Positions 43,324-50,314 of a DNA stretch of 64,000 nucleotides are shown piece by piece; position 1 is the first letter of the stretch; the number at the start of each line of letters is the position of its first letter. The position numbers and the translations under genes are program-made. The stretch comes from Gordonibacter massiliensis (ex Traore et al. 2017) (GTDB taxonomy: Bacteria > Actinomycetota > Coriobacteriia > Coriobacteriales > Eggerthellaceae), in the NCBI GenBank assembly GCA_900170005.1, contig LT827128.1:3282168-3346167 (forward strand). The letters run 5' to 3'. A model generated the notes under the pieces. It worked only from the letters and a program-made list of their open reading frames with translations. It did not search any database and was not told the DNA's origin.

Positions 43324-43641
43324 TCAGTTTCCGTTCGGCGCGTAGTCGAGCCCCCAGAGCGCGAATATCTCGCGCATGTTCGCGTCGGATTCCTCGGCGG
43401 TAAGGGCGGTGGGGCGGTACTGCTCTTCGATCTCCGCTTCGCGCAGCGCAAGGTAGATGCGGTTGCGCCGTTCCGCCGTTTCGTACGCGTTGCTGTCCAT
43501 GAGGACGAACGAGGCCACGCCGTTCTTGGTGAGCACGATGGGCTCCTGCGCTTCGCTCGCTTGCGTGCACACGTCGTTGAGCTGCGTGCGCAGATCGGTG
43601 ATGGGCCTGATGATGGGAAGCGGCGCGGCGAGTGCTGGCAT
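43324..43641 (-). CDS. Phd/YefM-type antitoxin
   Basis: A 105-residue antitoxin. IIRPITDLRTQLNDVCTQA and EPIVLTKNGVASFVLMDSNAYE are the Phd/YefM DNA-binding fold; the C-terminal tail (from residue 60) is charged and would wrap the toxin. The ATG at 43641 has GAAAGGA upstream; a TTG at 43656 would add five residues. Confidence 0.88.
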   Translation of the reverse strand: MPALAAPLPIIRPITDLRTQLNDVCTQASEAQEPIVLTKNGVASFVLMDSNAYETAERRNRIYLALREAEIEEQYRPTALTAEESDANMREIFALWGLDYAPNGN

Positions 43642-43655
43642 GGCGATTCCTTTCA

Positions 43656-43687
43656 ATGTATGTTATTCAGTATATAATAACATACAT
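43656..43687. promoter_or_regulatory. perfect 12-bp inverted repeat, toxin-antitoxin operator
   Basis: ATGTATGTTATT (43656-43667), 8-bp spacer, AATAACATACAT (43676-43687). It lies in the AT-rich promoter zone 15 bp before the antitoxin ATG and fits autoregulation by the antitoxin; it may also touch the divergent MerR gene promoter. Confidence 0.75.
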
Positions 43688-43834
43688 AATAAAGTAATGC
43701 GAAGCAGTGAAAAACGTTTCGTTTTGGCCTTGACCCTCACGCTGCGTGAGGGCGTATGCTGTGTCTTGCACGACGAAGCGAGCGCTGAAACCCGGGAGCG
43801 GCTCCGTCCGTGCGCAAGGTGAAAGGAACGCAGG

Positions 43835-44605
43835 ATGACCGATGGAAGAACCTACACGGTGCATGAGATGGCCGAGCTGTCGGGCTGCACGGTGCGCGCG
43901 CTGCACCATTACGATGAGCTGGGGCTGGTGCGGGCGCGGCGAGCGGAGAACGGATACCGGCTGTACGGACCGGAGGAGGTCGACCGCTTGCAGCAGGTGC
44001 TGCTGTACCGCGAGGCCGACTTGGCTTTGGCCGATATCAAACGACTGCTCGACGACCCGTCGTTCGACGCGTGCGATGCGCTGTTCGGCCACCTGCGCGA
44101 ACTGCGCTCCCGCCGGGAGCGTTTGGATGGATTGATCGCGAGCGTGGAGAAGACGCTCGCCAGCATGGAAGGAAACGAACCGATGAAAGACGAAGAGAAG
44201 TTCGATGCGTTCAAACAGGGCCTCGTGGATGAGAACGAGCAGCGCTATGGGAAGGAGGTGCGCGAGCGCTGGGGCGACGAGGCCGTCGACGCCAGCAACG
44301 CGAAGATGATGGGCATGAGCGAGAATGAGTACCGGCGCACCCAGGAGCTGGAGTCGCAGATCAAAGAGGCGTTGCTGGCCGGCATGGCCGTCGGCGACCC
44401 AGCGGGCGAGGACGCCCAACGCGCCGCCGACCTGCATCGCCAGTGGCTGTGCGCGTTCTGGAAGGACGGCACGTACTCGAAGCAGGCGCATGCAGGCATG
44501 GCCGAGATGTACGTGGCCGACGAGCGCTTCAAGGCCCACTACGAGGCCTGGGCGCCCGGAGCCACCGAGTTCCTCCGCGACGCCGTCAAGGCGTATTGCG
44601 CGTAA
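43835..44605 (+). CDS. MerR-family regulator with TipAS effector domain
   Basis: A 256-residue protein. Residues 5-75 are the MerR winged helix (YTVHEMAELSGCTVRALHHYDELGLV). A coiled helix spans 75-115. Residues 120-256 are a TipAS antibiotic-recognition domain, ending in HAGMAEMYVADERFKAHYE and AVKAYCA. TipA-type proteins sense thiopeptide or other antibiotics and switch on efflux. No exporter is adjacent. GAAAGGA precedes the ATG. The last bases run into repeat R1. Confidence 0.9.
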   Translation: MTDGRTYTVHEMAELSGCTVRALHHYDELGLVRARRAENGYRLYGPEEVDRLQQVLLYREADLALADIKRLLDDPSFDACDALFGHLRELRSRRERLDGLIASVEKTLASMEGNEPMKDEEKFDAFKQGLVDENEQRYGKEVRERWGDEAVDASNAKMMGMSENEYRRTQELESQIKEALLAGMAVGDPAGEDAQRAADLHRQWLCAFWKDGTYSKQAHAGMAEMYVADERFKAHYEAWAPGATEFLRDAVKAYCA

Positions 44606-44780
44606 GGAGTCTGACGCCCCGTCGCTTGCGAGGCAACGGGGCGAACTGCGGGAGGCCGGCGTTGCAAATTCACTTGCGACCAGGCGATAATGCGACCAAC
44701 TCAATTGCAAACACAGCGTGTTCACAATTGGAAACGACGTCGGATGGACGGCGAGTGCGTCCGGTTTTGGTCGAGCGGCT
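44602..44780. repeat. repeat R1, partly similar to the DUF1016 gene
   Basis: A direct repeat of the segment at 46546-46730 (shared runs include CTTGCGAGG, GGGGCGAACTGC, AATTGGAAACGACGTC-like and GTGCGTCCGGTTTTGG). Its core is an imperfect palindrome (44702-44714 with 44718-44730). The part 44684-44735 closely matches 45585-45640 inside the DUF1016 gene; read on the minus strand it gives LSWSHYRL. The rest of 44606-44862 holds no gene that I recognise. Confidence 0.7.
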
Positions 44781-44862
44781 CGATTTGGCGCACGACGTGT
44801 GCCGAATCGAGGGTGCGGCCCGGCAATGACGCCGCTGCGATGCGCCCTTGCCGATAACTCGC

Positions 44863-45909
44863 TTATCCATCCGCGTCGGTTTTCGACCAATCTGCTTCTT
44901 CGCTTGCGAGTAGGCAGGTTGTTTCGAGGGCTTGCGACAGTTCCTCCTCGGTTGGCAAGCAGAGCACATATTGCGAGGCGAATATTCCCTTCTTGTCGGC
45001 AAGCACGGAATATTTGGCCACTGCTTCGTTGTGGTTCGCGCAGAGGACGATGCCGATAGTGGGGTTGTCGTCGGGCCGGGTGCATTGTGCGTCGAACAGG
45101 CGGACGTAGAAGTCCATTTGCCCGATGTCTTGCGGCGCGAGCTTTCCGGTTTTCAAATCGATGAGCACGAAGCACTTGAGGATGTAGTGGTAGAACACGA
45201 GATCGATGTAATAATGGTCGCCGTCGGCGTCGATTCGCTGCTGGTGCGCGACGAACGAGAACCCCTTGCCGAGCTCCAACAGGAATTGCTGGAGCTTGTC
45301 CATGAGGGCTTGTTCCAAGTCCGTTTCCAGGTAGTCCGCGTTGCCGTTCAGATCGAGGAAGTCCAGCACGTAAGGGTCTTTGAGGATGCCGTCTGCCTTT
45401 GTTGGCGGTTCGAGCTGCCGAACTTCTTGCCGAACCTTGTCTCTCCCCTCTGCCCGGGTGGCCAAAAGCCGCTCGTAATAGAACGAGTGGATCTGCCTAT
45501 CAAGCTGGCGCACCGTCCAACGCTCTTCGACGGCGGAACGCACGTAGAAGTCGCGTCGAACGGGGTCTTCTATGCGGATGATCAGGCGATAATGCGACCA
45601 ACTCAATTCCGCACACAGTGTGTGCGGAATTGGAAACGCTTGGTAGAACTGCCGCATGGCCTGCAAATTCCGTTCCGTGAACCCCTTGCCGAACTCAGCA
45701 GTCAGCCGCTCGGACAGGTACTCCATCAGGTGCTTGCCGTACTCGGCGCGGTCGCCTTGCGCCTCGGTTATCTGTCGGCCGATCTCCCAGTATGCTGCAA
45801 CCATGGCATCGTTCACCGCCGCAGCCGCCTTTGCGCGCGCGGTTTCGAGCGTGGTGCAAACCGATAGGTAGACGGCTTCGTCTGGAGAAGGGTCGTAGAG
45901 CTGTTCCAT
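44863..45909 (-). CDS. DUF1016 (YhcG-like) PD-(D/E)XK nuclease-domain protein
   Basis: A 348-residue protein. The N-terminal DUF1016 helical domain has VNDAMVAAYWEIGRQI and the hallmark ELSWSHYRLI (near residue 102). The C-terminal nuclease-like domain has DLVFYHYILKCFVLIDLKTGKL, where an Asp and the IDLK stretch fit the PD-(D/E)XK core. The function is unsettled; such genes are common in accessory regions near restriction systems. AAAGGAGG precedes the ATG. The gene is flanked by the R1 and R2 repeats, and a 29-bp palindrome (45604-45632) lies within its coding sequence. Confidence 0.87.
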   Translation of the reverse strand: MEQLYDPSPDEAVYLSVCTTLETARAKAAAAVNDAMVAAYWEIGRQITEAQGDRAEYGKHLMEYLSERLTAEFGKGFTERNLQAMRQFYQAFPIPHTLCAELSWSHYRLIIRIEDPVRRDFYVRSAVEERWTVRQLDRQIHSFYYERLLATRAEGRDKVRQEVRQLEPPTKADGILKDPYVLDFLDLNGNADYLETDLEQALMDKLQQFLLELGKGFSFVAHQQRIDADGDHYYIDLVFYHYILKCFVLIDLKTGKLAPQDIGQMDFYVRLFDAQCTRPDDNPTIGIVLCANHNEAVAKYSVLADKKGIFASQYVLCLPTEEELSQALETTCLLASEEADWSKTDADG

Positions 45910-46020
45910 GAACAGCCTCCTTTCGAGAAGGCGGCTGTCCTTTGCGAGAAAGTTAGGGTAGCACCCAGCCAGCGGATACAGTGCCCTTCATTATACGGAA
46001 CAAAAGTTCGTTTTTCAAGC

Positions 46021-46537
46021 CTATTCCTTGTTCAGGTCCAGTTGGTTGATGCGGTCGGCCAGGTCGGAGCCTCGTTCGTTGAACAGGAGGGCCTCGTTGT
46101 GGGCGAAGTAACGCTCGCAGCCGTGGTCGTTGATGAAGGCCATGCCGTAGCGGTTGGCCGACAGGTCGGTCACCAGCAGCAGCATCTCCTGGCCCTCGCC
46201 GAACGCGTCCTCCACGAAGCGGAACGCGTGGTCGAGCGCCGCCGACGCGTCCGCGATGCGCGCGTCGAGCGCGTCGACCATCTCGCCGAACAGGTTTTTG
46301 ACCTGCGAGAACGAAACGCTTCCTGTCGCATCGACCCGCTGCGCGCGGTCGAGCAACCCGAGCGTGCGTTCGTAGGCCAGGTACTTCTCGTCCGAGAGCA
46401 GGCCGCTTTTGCGCTCGGCGTCCAAACGGCGCTGCAGGGCGGCCGTTTCCTCGCGCACGAGCGGCAGCACGTCGGCGGCGTCGATGGCTGTCGCCGCAGG
46501 GGATCCTTCGACTGCGCTCGCTCCGCTCAGGATGACA
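46021..46537 (-). pseudogene. duplicated 3' fragment of the MoxR-type ATPase gene
   Basis: Bases 46033-46537 are a near-identical copy of 48598-49111, the 3' end of the intact gene. The open part (46021-46470, 149 codons from a GTG) encodes the C-terminal domain, from LPLVREE to NQLDL, but lacks the whole AAA+ domain and has no visible ribosome site. The copy stops in the TCATCCTGAGCGGA repeat, so that repeat may have been the breakpoint. The reading frame is intact, so recent origin or selection is possible. Confidence 0.85.
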
Positions 46538-46955
46538 TCCTGCGCATAAGGAATCTTGCGCCCCGTCTCTTGCGAGGTGACGGGGCGAACTGCAGAAGTT
46601 CAGCGATGCGAATTCGCTTGTAATCAGGTTATTGGCCAACTCGATTGTGAACACGGAGTGTTCACAATCGAGACAACGTCGGACGGGCGGCTCGTGCGTC
46701 CGGTTTTGGGCGAGCAGCTCAAGAGGCCGTATCAAAAGTGGTCAAAACGCGCGTTTTTCGAGGTCGCCCCGTAGGGCAAGGGCAGAGCTCTCGCCCTACA
46801 TGACCGACGAAACGGGCCTTTTGGTACAGCCCGTGCAAACGCCAGAAAACGCTTCATGCAGAGCAGGTTCTCTTTTTGCGAGCCCTTTGGTAAATTCGTT
46901 GGTGGTTGATTTTCATTTCCAGGCTGAATTCGTCAGCCTCGTTCCCTGTGGGCAA
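46471..46955. repeat. repeat R2 and a degenerate CGTAGGG palindrome (copy H)
   Basis: Bases 46546-46730 are the second copy of R1, in the same orientation, with a perfect 15-bp inverted repeat (46640-46654 with 46658-46672). Bases 46767-46800 are a broken copy of the CGTAGGGCAAGGGC palindrome. No coding gene is seen in the stretch. Confidence 0.7.
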
Positions 46956-47879
46956 TCACGGTTTCCTCGGCAGGCAGGAGATGACGATGGCTGCGAACAT
47001 GAGTGCGCACCCGAGCGCTTCGCGAGGGCTGATTGCCTGGCCGAGGACGATCCAGCCTGATAAAACGGAAAACACCGACTCCATGCTGAGAACAAGCGAT
47101 GCGGTGATCGGCTCTACCGTTTTTTGCCCCCACGCTTGCAGCGTGTATGCCACACCGCATGAGAGGATTCCCGTGTACAGGATGGGGACGCCCGCAGACG
47201 CGATCGCCTCCAACGAAGGCGACTCCGCAAGCAGCGCGACGACGAGGCTTAAAATTCCGCATGTGAGGAATTGCATGCACGACAGCTCGAAGCAATCGAC
47301 GTAAGGAGTCAAGCGGTCGAGGACGGCTATGTGGAGCGCCGTGGTGAACGCGCAGGCTAGCACGAGGGCGTCGCCGAGGTTGATGGCGAGCCCCTCGCGC
47401 ATGCAGAGCAGGTACATACCCGCGACGGCGAGCGCGATGCACCCGAGGGTGCGAATGCGCGGTCGTTTTCCTTCGAGCAGCCCGAACAGCGGAACGATAA
47501 CGATGTAGAGCGAGGTGATGAATCCGGCCTTGCCCACCGTGGTGTGCGCGATGCCTATCTGCTGGAACGCTGCGGTCGCGAACACGATGACCCCGCACAG
47601 CATTCCTCCGCGCACGCTCGAAGCCCGGCGAGCGCGGGTTTGCCCGCATGCGCTTCGGAGCTTGGCAGGATGGGCTTTCCTGGCGATGACGATCGGTAGA
47701 AGGACGGCGGAACCGAGCAGGAATCGGGCGGCGTTGAACGCGAAAGGCCCGAGGTCGTCGCTCCCCAGGCGTTGCGCCACGAGCGAGGTCCCCCAGATGA
47801 GCGTCGCAATGGTCAGCATCGCGACCCCGCGGCCCTGCGCTTCCTTTCCCGCCTCGCCTCCCGATCCGGCATGTTTCAT
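46956..47879 (-). CDS. EamA/DMT-superfamily transporter
   Basis: A 307-residue membrane protein with ten segments in two EamA repeats: IATLIWGTSLVAQRLG begins the first, and a second repeat ends VFSVLSGWIVLGQ and GCALMFAAIVISCLP. It would export a metabolite or amino acid. The ATG at 47879 has GAAGG upstream; an ATG at 47891 adds four residues with a weak site. It is divergent from a CGNR-type gene, which may regulate it. Confidence 0.87.
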   Translation of the reverse strand: MKHAGSGGEAGKEAQGRGVAMLTIATLIWGTSLVAQRLGSDDLGPFAFNAARFLLGSAVLLPIVIARKAHPAKLRSACGQTRARRASSVRGGMLCGVIVFATAAFQQIGIAHTTVGKAGFITSLYIVIVPLFGLLEGKRPRIRTLGCIALAVAGMYLLCMREGLAINLGDALVLACAFTTALHIAVLDRLTPYVDCFELSCMQFLTCGILSLVVALLAESPSLEAIASAGVPILYTGILSCGVAYTLQAWGQKTVEPITASLVLSMESVFSVLSGWIVLGQAISPREALGCALMFAAIVISCLPRKP

Positions 47880-47891
47880 TGTAACCTTCAT

Positions 47892-48019
47892 TCCAGATTA
47901 TCAGCGTTACATAAACTTCTCCCTATGATGGACGGGTAAAAAGTAACTGTCAATATATATTTTGAACGTTACCATGATTCAGGTGTATCATGATCGCTGG
48001 AACGAAGGGAGGGGGAAGT
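47892..48019. promoter_or_regulatory. AT-rich divergent promoter region with GTTAC repeats
   Basis: The gap between the EamA and CGNR genes is AT-rich and has GTAAC/GTTAC motifs at about 47904, 47943-47947 and 47969-47973; the last two form a spaced inverted repeat around ATATATATTTT. These could be binding sites for the CGNR protein. Confidence 0.4.
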
Positions 48020-48583
48020 ATGCTGTGTCTCGAATTCGCCGATAGCAGATGGTACGCGCGCCACAAACCCTACGCCGATCCGCTCGATGACGCATCGTGG
48101 CGCGAGCGGTTCTGCACGGCATGGGAGCTGCCGCGGCTGCCTCAGGGCGGCGACGCTTTGGATGAGCTCAAAAGCTTTCGCGAGACCGTGTTCGAAGCCG
48201 TCACGATGCTCAGCAGGGAAGGCCGGGTGGATCCTGCCGCTATCGACAGGATGAACCGGGTGCTCGCAAGCGACGCGAGGTCGATCGAGCTTGTGCGCGA
48301 GAATGATCGCTACGTCGTCTCGACGGTGTGCGGTGCGAGCGACCTTGCTATCGTGCAGGGCGAGATAGCCCGATCGTTCGTCGAGCTGGCCACGGAAAAG
48401 CCCCTCGATCGACTCAGGATATGCGCGAACCCTTCGTGCGGCTGGGTGTTCTTCGACGAAAGCAAGAGCGGGACGCGGAAGTGGTGCGACAATCGCTGTG
48501 CCAGCCTCATGAAGGTGCGCAAGCACCGCGCACTCAAAAAAAGCGCTGAGGAACTAGGCACTATCGACAGCGCATCCCGCTAG
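48020..48583 (+). CDS. CGNR-type zinc-finger protein (ABATE domain)
   Basis: A 187-residue probable regulator. The N-terminal LCLEFADSRW begins the ABATE (DUF1470) domain; the C-terminus has ICANPSCGWVFFDESK and RKWCDNRCASLMKVRKHR. The four Cys of the zinc finger are kept, but the motif reads CDNR in place of CGNR. The start at 48020 follows GGGAGGGGG; an upstream ATG at 47990 has no good site. It overlaps the end of the MoxR-type gene by 4 bp, tail to tail. Confidence 0.83.
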   Translation: MLCLEFADSRWYARHKPYADPLDDASWRERFCTAWELPRLPQGGDALDELKSFRETVFEAVTMLSREGRVDPAAIDRMNRVLASDARSIELVRENDRYVVSTVCGASDLAIVQGEIARSFVELATEKPLDRLRICANPSCGWVFFDESKSGTRKWCDNRCASLMKVRKHRALKKSAEELGTIDSASR

Positions 48584-50172
48584 CTCTCTTCTCCCGTCAG
48601 GTCCAGTTGGTTGATGCGATCGGCCAGGTCGGAGCCTCGTTCGTTGAACAGGAGGGCCTCGTTGTGGGCGAAGTAACGCTCGCAGCCGTGGTCGTTGATG
48701 AAGGCCATGCCGTAGCGGTTGGCCGACAGGTCGGTCACCAGCAGCAGCATCTCTTGGCCCTCGCCGAACGCGTCCTCCACGAAGCGGAAGGCGTGGTCGA
48801 GCGCCTCCGACGTGGCGGCGATGCGCGTGTCAAGCGCATCAACCATCTCACCAAACAGGTTTTTGACCTGCGAGAACGAAACGCTTCCTGTCGCATTGAC
48901 CCGATGCGCGCGGTCGAGCAGCGCGAGCGTGCGCTCGTAGGCCAGGTACTTCTCGTCTGAGAGCAGGCCGCTTTTGCGCTCGGCGTCCAAACGGCGCTGT
49001 AGGGCGGCCGCTTCCTCGCGCACGAGCGGCAGCGCGTCGGCGGCGTCGATGGCTGTTGCCGCAGGGGATCCTTCGACTGCGCTCACTCCGTTCGCTCCGC
49101 TCAGGATGACAGAGGGAGCGTCAGCTCCGCTCAGGATGGTATCCCGCATCGCGGCCAGCCGCCCGTGCGCGAATTCCACCGCGTGCTCCTCCAGCACGGC
49201 GTCGCGCAGTCGCCCGCCTAGCGCGTCCGTGATCAACCCCATGAGCGACACCCGTTCGTCGAACGCGGCCGCGCGGGCGCGTTCGACGATGCCCTCGTCG
49301 GCTTCGCCTGCCAGGATGCGGTCGATCTGGTAGTCGGCGCGGTACTTCGAGAACAGGTCGTAGTACACGCTGAAGCGCTTCGCGATCTCCGCGTTCTGCA
49401 CGTATTGGCCCACCAGCAGCTCGTCGACGGGGATGCCCTGCTCCTCGTACAGCTTCACCATGGCCGAGAGGTCGTCCCAGCCGCGCGCGGTGACGAACGA
49501 CTTGCCGTCCACCGTGGTCTCCACGCGGTAGAAGTGGTCGCGCTCGATGTCCAGGTACGTGAGCACGGCCGGGTGCACGCCGGTCTCCACGGCGAAGGCG
49601 CGCCAGGCCGCGAAGTCGGGCTCCACGTCGATGCGCTTGAGGCGGTCCCAGGTGGCGATGTCGAAGTCGTGCGCCGTGCGGTTGTACTCGGGCGGGTTGC
49701 CGGCCGTGACCACGATCCAGCCGTCCGGCACGCGGTGGCGCCCGAACACCTTGTACTGCAGGAACTGGAGCATGGCCGGCGTGAGCGTTTCCGACACGCA
49801 GTTGATCTCGTCGAGGAACAGGATACCCTCGGGATGCCCCGTGGCCTCCATCGCGTCGTACACGGCGGCGATGATCTCGCTCATGGTGTACTCGGACACG
49901 TCGTACTCCACGTTGCCGTAGGTCTTCTTCGCGATGAACGGCAGGCCGAGCGCGCTCTGCCGCGTGTGGTGCGTCATGGAGTACGACACGAACCCCACGT
50001 CCAGCTCCTGCGCGATCTGCTCCATGATGGCCGTCTTGCCGATGCCGGGCGCGCCCAGCAGGAACACCGGGCGCTGCCGCTCGGAGGGCAGACGGTAGTT
50101 GCCGAACTCGTCCTTCGCGAAGTACGCGAACATGGCGTTCTTGATTTGCTGCTTCGCTTGCTGGATGTCCAT
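48580..50172 (-). CDS. MoxR-type AAA+ ATPase
   Basis: A 530-residue protein. Residues 25-300 are a MoxR-like AAA+ domain: GAPGIGKT (Walker A, near 39), LFLDEINCVSE (Walker B), TAGNPPEYN (sensor 1). Residues 300-345 link to a C-terminal domain of about 150 residues that I do not recognise; it ends NQLDLTGEES. Around residues 345-370 the repeat family TCATCCTGAGCGGA has been inserted twice, in frame (ILSGADAPSV then ILSGANGVSA). MoxR ATPases act with VWA proteins to mature or remodel complexes, and the gene beyond (50315) is such a partner. The start at 50172 has GAGGAGAGG upstream. Confidence 0.88.
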   Translation of the reverse strand: MDIQQAKQQIKNAMFAYFAKDEFGNYRLPSERQRPVFLLGAPGIGKTAIMEQIAQELDVGFVSYSMTHHTRQSALGLPFIAKKTYGNVEYDVSEYTMSEIIAAVYDAMEATGHPEGILFLDEINCVSETLTPAMLQFLQYKVFGRHRVPDGWIVVTAGNPPEYNRTAHDFDIATWDRLKRIDVEPDFAAWRAFAVETGVHPAVLTYLDIERDHFYRVETTVDGKSFVTARGWDDLSAMVKLYEEQGIPVDELLVGQYVQNAEIAKRFSVYYDLFSKYRADYQIDRILAGEADEGIVERARAAAFDERVSLMGLITDALGGRLRDAVLEEHAVEFAHGRLAAMRDTILSGADAPSVILSGANGVSAVEGSPAATAIDAADALPLVREEAAALQRRLDAERKSGLLSDEKYLAYERTLALLDRAHRVNATGSVSFSQVKNLFGEMVDALDTRIAATSEALDHAFRFVEDAFGEGQEMLLLVTDLSANRYGMAFINDHGCERYFAHNEALLFNERGSDLADRINQLDLTGEES

Positions 50173-50215
50173 GGTTCCTCTCCTCGCGGGCGATCGGTTG
50201 CTCGACGTGCGGTTT

Positions 50216-50301
50216 CGTAGGGCAAGGGCTCTGCCCTTGCCGCCCGCTCGGAAAAACCTTCGCGGGTTGAACGGCAAGGGCAGAACCCTTGCCCTACGGG
50301 G
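50216..50301. repeat. CGTAGGG-type inverted repeat, copy I (GGGCTCTGCCC subtype)
   Basis: Near-perfect 26-bp arms (one mismatch), between the VWA-type gene and the ATPase gene on the same strand. The inner sequence has the GGTTGAACGG of copy E. If transcribed it would form a strong hairpin between the two cistrons. Confidence 0.85.
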
Positions 50302-50314
50302 TCTCCCGCATCGG

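Noticed and set aside
46021-46470. A functional stand-alone gene for the MoxR C-terminal domain
   Set aside because: The frame is open, but it starts at a GTG inside the copied region with no ribosome site and its sequence is nearly identical to the intact gene, so it is listed as a duplicated fragment.
45953-46735. 261-codon minus-strand frame across the MoxR fragment and R2
   Set aside because: It joins an R2 reading with an out-of-frame reading of the duplicated fragment and matches no protein.
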